DNA of 64,000 bases, from NCBI GenBank assembly GCA_016722465.1, contig JADKJC010000002.1, forward strand, positions 696,501 through 760,500, in the 5' to 3' direction. The position numbers were made by a program, and so were the translations under genes. Below the pieces are notes generated by a model. The model ran no database searches. It saw nothing but the letters and a program-made list of their open reading frames with translations, and was not told where the DNA came from. This DNA is from Chitinophagaceae bacterium (lineage in GTDB: Bacteria; Bacteroidota; Bacteroidia; Chitinophagales; Chitinophagaceae). The first letter of the stretch is position 1, and every line of letters begins with the position of its first letter. Below are positions 8,343 to 17,594 of this stretch, in pieces.

Positions 8343-9813
8343 CGAAATAGAAAAACTCCGCAATGCAGGAAGGCCAACACTGGTTGGTACCACTTCAGTT
8401 GAGATCAGTGAATTGCTGAGCAGGATGCTGAAGCAAAAAAACATTCCGCACAACGTATTGAATGCAAAGCAGCATGCCAGGGAAGCACAGGTAGTGGCAG
8501 AAGCCGGGCTATCCGGATCCGTTACCATTGCTACCAATATGGCTGGCCGTGGTACGGATATCAAGCTTGGGCCTGGTGTAAAAGATGCCGGTGGGTTAGC
8601 CATTGTTGGTACCGAAAGGCATGAAAGCCGCCGCGTGGACAGGCAGTTACGTGGTCGTGCAGGCCGCCAGGGAGATCCGGGTAGTACACAATTTTTTGTA
8701 AGCCTGGAAGATGACCTGATGCGTATGTTCGGCAGCGAACGTATTGCCTCACTGATGGACAGGATGGGCTACAAAGAAGGAGAGGTGATACAGCACAGCA
8801 TGATCTCCAAGTCCATTGAAAGAGCTCAAAAGAAAGTAGAAGAAAACAACTTTGGTATCCGTAAGCGTTTACTGGAATATGATGATGTGATGAATAAACA
8901 GCGTAATGTGGTTTACACCAAACGTACTCATGCCCTGTTTGGAGAAAGACTGGCGCTTGACCTGGACAATGCTTTCTATTCTGTTGCAGAAGGCCTGATC
9001 AATTCCTTTAAAGAAGGAAATGATCATGAAGGGTTTAAACTGGCAGCCATCATGAATTTTGGGATCGACACTGTCATTACCGCCGAAGAACTGGAAAAGG
9101 GTTCTGTGCAGAGCCTTGCTGAAAAATTATATACCGAATCTAAATCCAACTACAATCGTAAGCTGGAAACAACAGCAGAACAAACATTGCCGATCATTAA
9201 AAATATCCGCAGGGAGCAAGGCAATCACATCATCAATGTGGCCGTACCATTTACCGATGGTAGAAAAGCAATACAGGCCCTGGCCAATATTGACAAGACC
9301 ATTGAAAGCAATGGTACCGAACTGATGAATGCACTTGAACGCAGTATTACGCTGGCATTGATCGATGATGCATGGAAAGAACATTTAAGAGCCATGGATG
9401 ACCTGCGCCACAGTGTGCAAACTGCAGGTTACGAACAAAAAGACCCATTGGTAATTTATAAGATAGAAGCATTCAGCGCCTTTAAGCAAATGGATGATTC
9501 AGTGAACAAGGACATTGTTAGTTTCCTTTGCCATGCCGGTATACCAATGGAGCAAACCAATGCCGGGAAAATAAAAGAAGGCAGGGAAGAGAAGACTGAC
9601 ATGAGCAAGATGCGCCAGCGCAAAGAAGAATTTGCAGGCGCTACCAGCAGCACCGGAGGACCTGAATACATGAACCAGGAAAATGAATACTACGAACCAT
9701 CGGCACCAGTAAAGCAGGAGCCGGTAAGAGTAGAACCTAAGATTGGACGTAATGATGCCTGCCCATGCGGCAGTGGCAAGAAGTTTAAGCAATGCCACGG
9801 AAAGGATATGTAA
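8290..9813 (+). CDS. secA: SecA, C-terminal part (after frameshift)
   Basis: Continuation of SecA in the +1 frame: Y-K-A-V-I-D-E-I, then the second RecA-like motor domain ([21 protein letters not shown], and the [11 protein letters not shown] arginine finger), helical scaffold and wing domains, and a C-terminal zinc-binding SEC-C motif [13 protein letters not shown]. Together the two parts give about 1,110 residues, normal for Bacteroidota. The apparent start at 8290 is not a real initiation site. The frame change can be explained by one extra A in A5 (8321-8325), or by two missing bases that would restore the usual K-R-E-K-Y. A perfect terminator follows. Confidence 0.92.
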   Translation: MNKTWCTKPNEKYKAVIDEIEKLRNAGRPTLVGTTSVEISELLSRMLKQKNIPHNVLNAKQHAREAQVVAEAGLSGSVTIATNMAGRGTDIKLGPGVKDAGGLAIVGTERHESRRVDRQLRGRAGRQGDPGSTQFFVSLEDDLMRMFGSERIASLMDRMGYKEGEVIQHSMISKSIERAQKKVEENNFGIRKRLLEYDDVMNKQRNVVYTKRTHALFGERLALDLDNAFYSVAEGLINSFKEGNDHEGFKLAAIMNFGIDTVITAEELEKGSVQSLAEKLYTESKSNYNRKLETTAEQTLPIIKNIRREQGNHIINVAVPFTDGRKAIQALANIDKTIESNGTELMNALERSITLALIDDAWKEHLRAMDDLRHSVQTAGYEQKDPLVIYKIEAFSAFKQMDDSVNKDIVSFLCHAGIPMEQTNAGKIKEGREEKTDMSKMRQRKEEFAGATSSTGGPEYMNQENEYYEPSAPVKQEPVRVEPKIGRNDACPCGSGKKFKQCHGKDM

Positions 9814-9827
9814 AGATTTTTGACAAT

Positions 9828-9867
9828 AATTTTAAAAGCCAGCCTTAAAAGGCTGGCTTTTAAAATT
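9828..9867 (+). terminator. intrinsic terminator of secA
   Basis: A 17-bp perfect inverted repeat (9828-9844 with 9851-9867) has a GC core AGCCAGCC/GGCTGGCT flanked by A/T runs. It lies 15 bases after the secA stop. Confidence 0.85.
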
Positions 9868-9979
9868 ACAATTGCAGGCCGGCATCTTTACTTAATCGGT
9901 TTAAATATTAACAGCGCTTACCAGTTTTACAATCTGCTTTCAACTAATTTCGATTACTGATAAATCATTACAAGTAACA

Positions 9980-10402
9980 ATGTTTTTAAAAATACTTACC
10001 GTAGCCGGACTTGCCACTTTTGAAATATATGCAGCCATTCCTACGGGCTTTCTTTTGGGACTCTCTCCCTGGGTAATATTTTTTGCAAGTGTAACCGGTG
10101 GATTGTCAGGTGTTTTTATTGCAGGATTTCTTGGTGATAAGATAAGGGCATTCTTCCATAAAAAGAAAGTACCCGGCGAGGCTACAGCCAAACATCCTAT
10201 GATCGTACATCTCTGGGAAAAATATGGCATTATTGGATTGGGATTTTTAGGAACAATGTCGGTGGGAGCACCAATAAGTATTGCAGTAGGCGTTGGGTTA
10301 AATGCAAACCTCAAAAAACTGCTTACCTGGTGTTGCGTGGGTGTTATTGTACGTTGTATTTTATTTACCCTGATTGGATTTTACGGGGTAAAACTATTTT
10401 AA
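9980..10402 (+). CDS. small multidrug-export-type (COG2426) membrane protein
   Basis: 140 residues with about four membrane segments. The pattern P-x-G-x-x-x-G-L-S-P near the N-terminus, the cytoplasmic basic loop (F-H-K-K-K) and the G-T-M-S-V-G-A-P-I-S-I-A-V-G-V-G-L segment resemble the Sm_multidrug_ex (COG2426, SNARE/DedA-related) family. Transport function is by family name only. It is probably the first gene of a short operon with the DUF3817 gene, whose ATG is 5 bases after this stop. Confidence 0.6.
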   Translation: MFLKILTVAGLATFEIYAAIPTGFLLGLSPWVIFFASVTGGLSGVFIAGFLGDKIRAFFHKKKVPGEATAKHPMIVHLWEKYGIIGLGFLGTMSVGAPISIAVGVGLNANLKKLLTWCCVGVIVRCILFTLIGFYGVKLF

Positions 10403-10407
10403 ATTAA

Positions 10408-10650
10408 ATGTTCTTAAAAAAGATGTTTACAAACGCTTTATCACGATTCAGGCTGGTGGCTTTTTTAGAAGGCTGTTCTTATTTATTATTCGCCATCACC
10501 ATGCCGTTGAAGTATAAGATGGACATCCCTCAACCTAACTATGTAATTGGTATGGCACATGGAATTTTATTTATCTCCTACGTGGTTTTATTGATACAGG
10601 TTTCGGTGGAGTACAGATGGTCTTTTAAAAAATCGCATTGGCATTTATAG
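10408..10650 (+). CDS. DUF3817 membrane protein, frameshifted near the C-terminus
   Basis: The first 75 residues fit DUF3817: R-L-V-A-F-L-E-G at the start of TM1, M-P-L-K-Y, then G-M-A-H-G-I-L-F. The frame stops at 10650. Reading one base earlier after the A6 run at 10627-10632 recovers the expected tail A-F-I-A-S-L-I-P-F-G-T-F-Y-A-N-K-K-L and a stop at 10716-10718. The true product is therefore probably ~103 residues (10408-10718), with one A missing from this sequence. Inner-membrane protein of unknown function. Confidence 0.75.
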   Translation: MFLKKMFTNALSRFRLVAFLEGCSYLLFAITMPLKYKMDIPQPNYVIGMAHGILFISYVVLLIQVSVEYRWSFKKSHWHL

Positions 10651-10733
10651 CATCCCTTATTCCCTTTGGAACATTTTATGCCAATAAAAAATTATACCCG
10701 GAAGTACCAGTTGGTTAAATAAAAAAGCAAAGC

Positions 10734-11849
10734 ATGAAAGCGTTTTTGTTTACATGCCTGATCATTGCAAGTTATGCTAGGGTTTCAGCACAGGAAAATT
10801 ATACCTATGCTGACAGTAAGGTGTTGCAAATTCCCAAAGCTGAAACTTACGCTGCATCTTCAATTTCAAAATATATTCTCGATCATTTTAAAACAGAAAA
10901 GGAAAAGATAAGAGCTGCATATACATGGATCATTAACAATGTTGAATACAGCAAAGACAGCATGTATCATTTCAACAAATGGGGTACAGACCCTGAAGTG
11001 AAGATGACAGCCATTTTACGCAGGCGAAAAGGGGTTTGTGAAAACTATGCTGAACTGTTTGCCTATATTGTTTCCAAATGCGGCGTACAGGCGGTAACCG
11101 TTACCGGCTATACAAAGATCGGTGGTACTGTTTACAACACAGGCCATGGCTGGGTAGCCGTGTACGTTGACTCGGCATGGCTGCTTTGCGACCCCACCTG
11201 GGACGCCGGCCGTTACAATAGCTACCATTATTTTTTAGTGGCTCCCCCAGAGTTTATCAGCAGTCACATGCCCTTTGACCCGATGTGGCAATTGCTGGAG
11301 CATCCAATTTCTCACGGAGAATTCAGCCAGGGATTCAGCCGTTCAAAAAAAGGGGAACCTGTTTTTTACTACAAAGATTCTGTATCAGTATACCTGCAGA
11401 GTGACACCCTGCAGCAGATGGAAGCCACTTCCAGGAGAATGAACAAAGCAGGACTGGAGAATGAAGACCTGAAAACATGGTATGCCTACAACCAGATGAA
11501 GATAAACATCGTTCACCAGGAAGAGAACATGCAGCTCTTTAACGATGCGGTAGCAGATCTTAACCAAGCGAAAAAACTGTACAACGAATTTGTTCAGTAC
11601 CGTAACAATCGCTTTTCCCCAGCCAAACCCGATGCAGATATTAAAGCAATGTTTACTGCCATCGAGAACCTGCTTGAATCATCGTACAAAAAAATGGATG
11701 CAATCGGCAGGAAGGCAGAGAATTATCAATACGATACAGATGGCTTAAAAGAAAATCTGGATAATTTAACTACAAAAGTAAAATCACAAAAGGAGTTCTT
11801 AAAACAGTATCTGGATAGTCCCCCAACAGAAAGGCAAAAAATATTGTAA
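10734..11849 (+). CDS. secreted transglutaminase-like protein
   Basis: 371 residues with a signal peptide (cleavage after V-S-A-Q, residue 20), so periplasmic or exported. The transglutaminase/protease-like core spans ~55-160 with the full triad: C102 in R-K-G-V-C-E-N-Y-A, H138 in G-H-G-W-V-A-V, and D153 in L-C-D-P-T-W-D. The remaining ~200 residues are helical and charged, perhaps coiled coil, without a named domain. Such proteins are usually thiol peptidases or have unknown substrates. It starts 15 bases after the repaired DUF3817 stop, so it may belong to that operon. A catalytically altered relative lies at 16521-17489. Confidence 0.8.
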   Translation: MKAFLFTCLIIASYARVSAQENYTYADSKVLQIPKAETYAASSISKYILDHFKTEKEKIRAAYTWIINNVEYSKDSMYHFNKWGTDPEVKMTAILRRRKGVCENYAELFAYIVSKCGVQAVTVTGYTKIGGTVYNTGHGWVAVYVDSAWLLCDPTWDAGRYNSYHYFLVAPPEFISSHMPFDPMWQLLEHPISHGEFSQGFSRSKKGEPVFYYKDSVSVYLQSDTLQQMEATSRRMNKAGLENEDLKTWYAYNQMKINIVHQEENMQLFNDAVADLNQAKKLYNEFVQYRNNRFSPAKPDADIKAMFTAIENLLESSYKKMDAIGRKAENYQYDTDGLKENLDNLTTKVKSQKEFLKQYLDSPPTERQKIL

Positions 11850-12113
11850 TCTCAACAGCAAAAGTCACAACCCTTTACCAACCCTCTCATTAAAATATAT
11901 CCCTCTTTTATGCAAAATGAGCAGTGCCTGAATCCTAACCGGCATTAATCATCATTTGCTAACACAACAGGGCCGGCAAAATTGGAAACAACCGAAGCCT
12001 CCCAGTAAATATTTTTGAATACAGTGCCTGTAACTATTTCCTTATTGAAGATTAGCAGCTTTAAAGAGGAACCCTTGAAACATTCAACAGGCCGTATTTA
12101 TATACTGGCCTGT
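11850..12113. other. intergenic stretch without recognised gene
   Basis: About 260 bases between the transglutaminase gene and the parvulin promoter. I see no open frame with coding character, no RNA gene and no strong hairpin. Confidence 0.6.
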
Positions 12114-12146
12114 TTGTTTTTACCAATACTTGTTTGCCTACTTTTG
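12114..12146 (+). promoter_or_regulatory. Bacteroidota promoter for the parvulin gene
   Basis: TTG at 12114-12116 and TACTTTTG at 12139-12146 are separated by 22 bases, close to the usual TTG-N19-21-TAnnTTTG. The -7 box lies 20 bases before ATG 12167. This supports that ATG over the earlier in-frame codon at 12134, which would precede the transcript start. Confidence 0.65.
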
Positions 12147-12166
12147 CACCCAAATCATACAAAGGA

Positions 12167-12799
12167 ATGAAAAAAGCCATTGCCACTTTTTTATTTGCAT
12201 CAATACTGGTTTCTGTAAAATGTCAAACCGTTGCACAGATAAAAAAAGAACTGGAAACAACACAGGATCCGTTGGGGTATGTAAAATTCAAACTGAAGAA
12301 GAAATTTAAAATAGATACGGTATCGGTATTGAGCAGTACTTCCTTTATGGGGCTTGCAGACAGCATTGCATACAAGGGGAAAGTTGGGAAAGTGTATGGC
12401 CCTTTTAAAGGAAATAATATTCTGATCAAAATACTAGCTAAAATACCCAACACATTTTACCATGTAAGCCATATCCTGATTGACACTTCGGTATTTAAAA
12501 AACAGTTTGCCGATTCACTGGCTGATAATATCATAACCCGGATCAAATCCGGCAACACCACATTTGAAAACATGGCGACCACTTACAGTGCCGATCCCGG
12601 TTCTTATGTAAGAGGCGGCGACCTGGGTTGGTTTGTAAGAGGTGTGATGTTGCCTCAACTTGACAAAGGCATCGGCACCCATAAAAAAGGAGAGTTGTTT
12701 AAAGTATGGACCAATGCAGGGCTTCACGTTGTGACCATCAAGGACAATCCAAAAGAAGATGATGGATTTGTATTACTGTTAAGGGTATTTATGAAATAA
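12167..12799 (+). CDS. secreted parvulin-type peptidyl-prolyl isomerase
   Basis: 210 residues beginning M-K-K-A-I-A-T-F-L-F with a signal peptide ending near V-K-C-Q. The Cys may be a lipobox-like residue, but its context (S-V-K-C) is poor. The C-terminal rotamase domain has the family landmarks: V-S-H-I-L-I near the start, F-E-N-M-A-T-T-Y-S-A-D-P-G-S in the middle, G-G-D-L-G-W-F, and the closing G-L-H-V-V-T-I strand. Likely a periplasmic folding factor that isomerises Xaa-Pro bonds. Monocistronic with its own promoter; the downstream gene converges. Confidence 0.78.
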   Translation: MKKAIATFLFASILVSVKCQTVAQIKKELETTQDPLGYVKFKLKKKFKIDTVSVLSSTSFMGLADSIAYKGKVGKVYGPFKGNNILIKILAKIPNTFYHVSHILIDTSVFKKQFADSLADNIITRIKSGNTTFENMATTYSADPGSYVRGGDLGWFVRGVMLPQLDKGIGTHKKGELFKVWTNAGLHVVTIKDNPKEDDGFVLLLRVFMK

Positions 12800-12816
12800 A
12801 AGACAGCGTGTTCGTG

Positions 12817-12871
12817 AATGGTGAATAGTCAATCTTGAATGACTAGCACTCACAATTGACCATTCACCATT
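12817..12871. repeat. 17-bp inverted repeat between convergent genes
   Basis: AATGGTGAATAGTCAAT (12817-12833) pairs with ATTGACCATTCACCATT (12855-12871) with one mismatch. It is built from the GAATG/CATTC-type words common in Bacteroidota intergenic repeats. It has no T-run, so it is more like a dispersed repeat than a classic terminator. Confidence 0.6.
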
Positions 12872-12883
12872 ACCTGTTCTCAG

Positions 12884-13993
12884 CTACCTATTGATATCGG
12901 TTCCTGCTTTTAGTTTTTGTATAACAGTTTCCACATTCACTTTATTACCTGGGTCAGGTGCCTGTGTGAGAGCGATATTAGCATACTTCAATGCTTCTTT
13001 AAAATTACCTTCACTGCTGAATGCTCTCGCCATTCCCATATTGGTAGTAAAGGTGTTGGGATATTTTTTATAATTCGCCCTGAAAGCCTCGCCAGCTTCC
13101 TTAATTTTTTGTGCCGCCAGTATTTGCCTTGCATAACCATGTACTTCATTCATATTACCCAAAGGCAACGCTTCCTTCATCAGCGCATCAGCTTCTGCTG
13201 CCCTGTTCAATAAGGTTAATATCCTTGACTTAACACTCAATGTTCTGAAAGTTTTCTCCCCAACAAATACACCGCTGATTGCATAATCTGACCACTGCAG
13301 TGCTTCCTCCAGATTTGTTTTATGGTCCGCACACCAGTCCGCAGCCTGCGCCCATGTTTTTGAATCAAAACCCTTGTCACTGCGTAATTCATTCCGGAAT
13401 GACTGGAGTTGGTTTTTATCAACATCCGTTTGCACCTTAAAAGCAAACTGCCATTTTTCCCACTGCAACGCTATCTCGGCGCTGTTAGTAGTTTGATTCG
13501 TGAATTGATAGGTAAGCCATTCCACAGACTGATCGAGTGGCGACTGCTTTACTGTAATCTTCAATACATCTTCTTTGGGGTCGTAAAAAAAGCTCCCCCA
13601 GGAAGAATTATTTTTTGAAAAGATCAGGGTGGACTCCTCTTTACCTACTGCAATAAAAAATCCATACCTGCCTGCAGCCAGCGGCTTACCTTCCACCGTT
13701 ACATCCGTTGAAAATTCGATGGTGGTATTTTCATTGGCACCGGCACGCCAGGGAGCTGCTTTACAGGTTCCAAAACCAAGATCGTTGTAACCAAAAGGAA
13801 CAAGGCCGCCCCATATTTTACCTTCCCGGCCTTTAACTCCGGGGCGGTTATAATGAATGGTCACATCAGTAAGACCGATTCTTTCAGCAACCATTGCCTT
13901 GCGGTTGCCACCATCCGCCACGGTTGTTAATTGTGCTGATGAATACAAATGCATCGTACAAATAGCTACAGCCAGCGTAAATATTTTTTTCAT
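12884..13993 (-). CDS. DUF2911 domain protein with TPR-like tail
   Basis: 369 residues. A signal peptide (~1-20, ending S-S-A-Q) directs export. Residues ~30-190 are DUF2911 (I-H-Y-N-R-P-G-V-K-G-R, W-R-A-G-A-N-E, A-G-R-Y-G-F-F), a common Bacteroidota periplasmic domain of unknown function. Residues ~200-369 look like tetratricopeptide repeats: A-L-Q-W-S-D-Y-A-I-S, then A-R-A-F-S-S-E-G-N-F-K-E-A-L-K-Y-A. Monocistronic. Family assignment is confident, function unknown. Confidence 0.82.
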   Translation of the reverse strand: MKKIFTLAVAICTMHLYSSAQLTTVADGGNRKAMVAERIGLTDVTIHYNRPGVKGREGKIWGGLVPFGYNDLGFGTCKAAPWRAGANENTTIEFSTDVTVEGKPLAAGRYGFFIAVGKEESTLIFSKNNSSWGSFFYDPKEDVLKITVKQSPLDQSVEWLTYQFTNQTTNSAEIALQWEKWQFAFKVQTDVDKNQLQSFRNELRSDKGFDSKTWAQAADWCADHKTNLEEALQWSDYAISGVFVGEKTFRTLSVKSRILTLLNRAAEADALMKEALPLGNMNEVHGYARQILAAQKIKEAGEAFRANYKKYPNTFTTNMGMARAFSSEGNFKEALKYANIALTQAPDPGNKVNVETVIQKLKAGTDINR

Positions 13994-14152
13994 ATACTAA
14001 TTGTTTAGGAAATAAAAATACACAGTATGGTTGCTTATGCAATGATCATTTGATGAAAGGGCATTGAAGGGGAATGGCGGAAGAAAATTGAAGATTGATA
14101 TTTTTTGAGCAGGCATTTGATTTTATTTCAACAACGTTGTGAACGTGTTTTG

Positions 14153-14185
14153 TTATTCTATCTTTTCAATAAAAAGATAGAATAA
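14153..14185. repeat. AT-rich hairpin
   Basis: TTATTCTATCTTTT (14153-14166) pairs perfectly with AAAAGATAGAATAA (14172-14185) around a 5-base loop. It lies just downstream of the YdeI-like gene on the minus strand and could end that transcript, although there is no run of T beyond the stem. Confidence 0.55.
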
Positions 14186-14230
14186 TCTCGCTTGTACGTC
14201 ATACCATTATTAGCATTGAAAAGACGACTT

Positions 14231-14743
14231 CTATAAGTTTTTCAGGCTTCTCTGCATTCGCAGCATTTCTCCGTATTCCATTCTTTTTGCCAGCGAAGAA
14301 ACTGCCAACGCAATCCTCTTTGTTTTTGTCACTTCCGTTTTAGCACTTTCAATCCACTTACTATAGTATCGCTGATACGATGCAGATTTAGTCTTAAAAA
14401 ACTCCAGTGCCGCAGGTTCATCTTCCAGGCATTCCATGAATTCAGCATTCAGTTCGTATTCCTTTTTATCTTCCTGCAGTTGTACTTTCAGTATGGCACC
14501 TTTTCTTTTACCGATGCCTTTTCGCATGGTGGCATTCAATGGAATAATAAAATGACCATTGCCCATTGGAATTAATGCTACCTGGGCAATACTAAAACCG
14601 TCGAGCTTCCCTTTAACCCTGTAAGATTTTTTACAACCGGCCTTGATTTGTTCGGCTATCTCCACCGGCACTTCAATATAGGTCCAGCCGGTCTTCTCTC
14701 CCTGCTTGTCAAACTTTAGTATTATCGCTTCGTAACTGATCAT
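14231..14743 (-). CDS. DUF1905 / YdeI-OmpD-associated family protein
   Basis: 170 residues, no signal peptide. Residues ~1-95 are DUF1905-like (G-W-T-Y-I-E-V-P, then a V-K-G-K-L-D-G strand pair and P-L-N-A-T-M-R-K). The C-terminal ~65 residues are the YdeI/OmpD-associated helical region (A-A-L-E-F-F-K, I-E-S-A-K-T-E-V-T-K-T-K-R-I). The family is sometimes called bacteriocin-protection, but its biochemistry is not settled. Monocistronic on the minus strand. Confidence 0.75.
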   Translation of the reverse strand: MISYEAIILKFDKQGEKTGWTYIEVPVEIAEQIKAGCKKSYRVKGKLDGFSIAQVALIPMGNGHFIIPLNATMRKGIGKRKGAILKVQLQEDKKEYELNAEFMECLEDEPAALEFFKTKSASYQRYYSKWIESAKTEVTKTKRIALAVSSLAKRMEYGEMLRMQRSLKNL

Positions 14744-14811
14744 TGCAGCAGCAAAATAAAAAAATCCACAAACATTGTCTGCGAATTTTTTTAACCAATA
14801 AAGAATGTAAA

Positions 14812-16344
14812 CTAAAAACCTAAACCAATCGTAAACCCTCTAACAGTTTTTGGAAAATCCACCAGCTTTGTTGCAGCACCCGTTGTAAGATTAACACTGA
14901 AGATGCCACGATTACCACCTACGGTGAATACAGCATAAGCGATACCACTTGCACTACCAATATCAAACCCATTGGCAGATTCTATATTAACTCCCAACGA
15001 CCCCACTTCTACCAGTGTTCCATTATTGGGTGGCACCTGTGTATATAATTTATCAAGGGCGCAATCGATATCGTATAAAACAGTAGTAGTAGCCCCTGCA
15101 AAATTATTGCTGTAAGCGGCGGCACTTACATTCGGTGTTCCAGGATTCAGGTTAAGATCAGTTGCTGCAATGGCACCAGTAAGGGGATTAATTCTTAAAT
15201 TTTGTCCTGAACTGCTGATCACCCTTATCCGGTCTACTGTTGGATTAAAATCAAACCCGAAATAAGCGCCGGTTAGTAAAGCAAATGAGCCTGCGCCAAC
15301 CAATGTTGCCGCACCAGAAGCGGAATTGATGGCATACAGATTTCCAGCCTTGCCAAGTGCGAATATTTGCCCGTTCAACGGCCTGAAATCGATCCCATGA
15401 ACCGCATCGCCAGCCAGCAAACCTGTCATTGATTTTAACACCGGTGCATCTGTGGAAGTCGGATTAAAAATCAAAAAGTTATTCATCTCATCCACCGCAT
15501 AAGCAACAGGCTGAGTTGGTATAGCAATGCCATTCACAATATCTGTAACTGCAAAGTCGCCAAGTTTGGTGGCCATACCTGTTGCAGTATCAATCTGGAA
15601 TAAAGAAGACTTGCCAGCTACATACATGCTAGCCAATGCTACGGTATTATCAGGTGAAATATCAAAACCTGCATCACCTGTTGGCGTTACACCAAGGCTG
15701 CCAACTTCTACCAGGGTTCCATTATTGGGCGGCGACTGCCTGTATAATTTCTGAGTGGTTACATCAATATCAAATAAAGTAGTAGCTGCTGCACCGGCTT
15801 TGCTATTTGTGTAGGCAACCGCATTTACTGCGAGCCCTGTTACACCATTGATATTTCCATCTGTAGCCGCCACTATACCAGTTTCAGGATTCAGCCTGAT
15901 ATTTTGCCCGGTACTGGTTACAATGCGTATACGGTCTACTGTTGGGTTAAAATCAAACCCACTAATATTGCCGCTTAATGCTGGTGTAAAAGCATCGGTG
16001 CCAACAACCCTGGTATTTCCAGTTGTTGTATTAATAATATACAACCTACTGGTACTGCCCAGCCCGTATAGTTCGCCGGTAGCCGGACGGAAATCTATAC
16101 TGAGAATAGATTCCCCTGCCTGCAAACCACTAATTGAAACAGTTGAAATAGCTGTTTCAGCGGCATTGGCATTGTACTTTGATAACTGCCCGGTAGCGGT
16201 GATCCCGTAAAATACAAGATTGGGTTTTACCACTGGTGTTATTGGCGTATTGGGTTCTTTTTTGCAGGAACTGAGGTTCATTACAGTGATGGCGCTGATG
16301 ATAACAATGAAGCTATACTTCATCATTGCTGATGCTTTTCTCAT
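14812..16344 (-). CDS. DUF4394 lipoprotein with duplicated domain
   Basis: 510 residues. The N-terminal hydrophobic stretch ends L-S-S-C (about Cys27), a lipobox. It then carries two tandem DUF4394 beta-propeller-like halves, about 42-285 and 286-510. Both contain I-D-F-R-P, G-F-D-F-N-P-T-V-D-R-I-R and S-L-G-V, and the DNA of these patches is nearly identical (for example around 15235 and 15932), which suggests internal duplication or gene conversion. Surface or periplasmic lipoprotein of unknown function. ATG alternatives 7-8 codons downstream (M-M-K-Y-S-F) would give a tidier signal peptide. Confidence 0.8.
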   Translation of the reverse strand: MRKASAMMKYSFIVIISAITVMNLSSCKKEPNTPITPVVKPNLVFYGITATGQLSKYNANAAETAISTVSISGLQAGESILSIDFRPATGELYGLGSTSRLYIINTTTGNTRVVGTDAFTPALSGNISGFDFNPTVDRIRIVTSTGQNIRLNPETGIVAATDGNINGVTGLAVNAVAYTNSKAGAAATTLFDIDVTTQKLYRQSPPNNGTLVEVGSLGVTPTGDAGFDISPDNTVALASMYVAGKSSLFQIDTATGMATKLGDFAVTDIVNGIAIPTQPVAYAVDEMNNFLIFNPTSTDAPVLKSMTGLLAGDAVHGIDFRPLNGQIFALGKAGNLYAINSASGAATLVGAGSFALLTGAYFGFDFNPTVDRIRVISSSGQNLRINPLTGAIAATDLNLNPGTPNVSAAAYSNNFAGATTTVLYDIDCALDKLYTQVPPNNGTLVEVGSLGVNIESANGFDIGSASGIAYAVFTVGGNRGIFSVNLTTGAATKLVDFPKTVRGFTIGLGF

Positions 16345-16520
16345 AATTTAAAAATTTAGGATGATACGTTAGTTAGTGATTCGTTAACCAGTTACGGAAT
16401 ATTGATGAGGCTGGTTTTTTAATAAGGATTAATTTAAAAAAAAGGGATGAAAAGTCATGGCAGCAGGTGTAAATGTTTTTTTTTGGAAACTCTTAACTGC
16501 TATTTGGTTATTTTTATTTT

Positions 16521-17489
16521 ATGAAACAGTTATTACAATTTTCATTTTGTTGCATATTAACTTTAACAGGGAATCCATCAAAAGCGCAGGTCGTTAACAA
16601 CCGGTATAAAACAGTAGATGAATATGTCAAGTCACTGGGCAGCCTCGATACGCTGAATATGGGTACCATCAGTTATATACTCACCAAAAAATTTCCCGAC
16701 AACGCAGATAAAGTAAGGGCCATTTTTGACTGGATCGCCTGCAACATCAGTCTTGACTGCAAAGCCGTAAAAAACGGGGGCAATGAAAAAATGGTATCAG
16801 ATGATGTATTAAAAACAAGAAAAGCCAACCCAAATGGGTATGCTGCTTTATTCCAGGACATGTGCAGTGTTGCCAAAATACGATGCCTTACGGTAGATGG
16901 ATACACAAAAAAAAATGCAGAACAGATAACAGATGTGCCAGATGAAATGAATCACACCTGGGCTGTTGTACAATTAGGCCAAAGCCCTGAAACCTGGTAT
17001 TATGTTGACCCGGCTTCAGGCAGCGGATATACGGATGAAAAAATGACTGTTTTTACCAGGTCATTCAATGATTCCTATTTTTTTGCCGATAAAGCCATTT
17101 TCAATTTTCAGCATTTCCCCGATAACCTGGCCTGGCAGTTAGGGAGCAGCGGCGCAAAAAGTACACATGATTTTTTTTCATGGCCTCTTGTAAAGGACTA
17201 TGCCTATGAATTTGGCATCAGCAACTTTTCTCCAATAACAGGTTTGATAAAAACCAGCACAAAAAAGCCTGTTCAGTTCAGTTTTAAAGCAAGTAGCAAT
17301 ACTAAAATTGATATTGTAGCGTTACAGATTGGTGTTGACAAAAAAAAGAGGACAAAAACAGTTGATTACACGTTCAACAGTGGCCTCGTAAGCTTCAGCT
17401 ATAAATTTGATGAAGAAGATAATTACCCGGTTACTGTTTTGATTAATAACAAGCCAGTATTGGGATATATTGCTGAAATTGCTGAATAA
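16521..17489 (+). CDS. transglutaminase-like protein lacking the catalytic Cys
   Basis: 322 residues with a signal peptide (ending ~S-K-A-Q, residue 23). The core aligns with the transglutaminase fold: K-V-R-A-I-F-D-W-I-A before the active-site loop, then His145 in M-N-H-T-W-A-V-V and Asp163 in Y-V-D-P-A-S. The position that should hold Cys (G-V-C-x-x-Y-A) reads A-N-P-N-G-Y-A, with Pro104 where Cys is expected. Enzymatic activity is therefore unlikely; a binding role is more plausible. The C-terminal ~110 residues are beta-rich. Standing alone, with a related and intact paralogue at 10734-11849. Confidence 0.75.
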   Translation: MKQLLQFSFCCILTLTGNPSKAQVVNNRYKTVDEYVKSLGSLDTLNMGTISYILTKKFPDNADKVRAIFDWIACNISLDCKAVKNGGNEKMVSDDVLKTRKANPNGYAALFQDMCSVAKIRCLTVDGYTKKNAEQITDVPDEMNHTWAVVQLGQSPETWYYVDPASGSGYTDEKMTVFTRSFNDSYFFADKAIFNFQHFPDNLAWQLGSSGAKSTHDFFSWPLVKDYAYEFGISNFSPITGLIKTSTKKPVQFSFKASSNTKIDIVALQIGVDKKKRTKTVDYTFNSGLVSFSYKFDEEDNYPVTVLINNKPVLGYIAEIAE

Positions 17490-17594
17490 AAGTCTCTTTG
17501 TTAAGGATTTGTGAAAAAAAAATGGCTGGTTATTACAAAAGTCGAAATATATTCTGTAGTTTACAACAACTCTAACAATTAAATCCATCTACTT

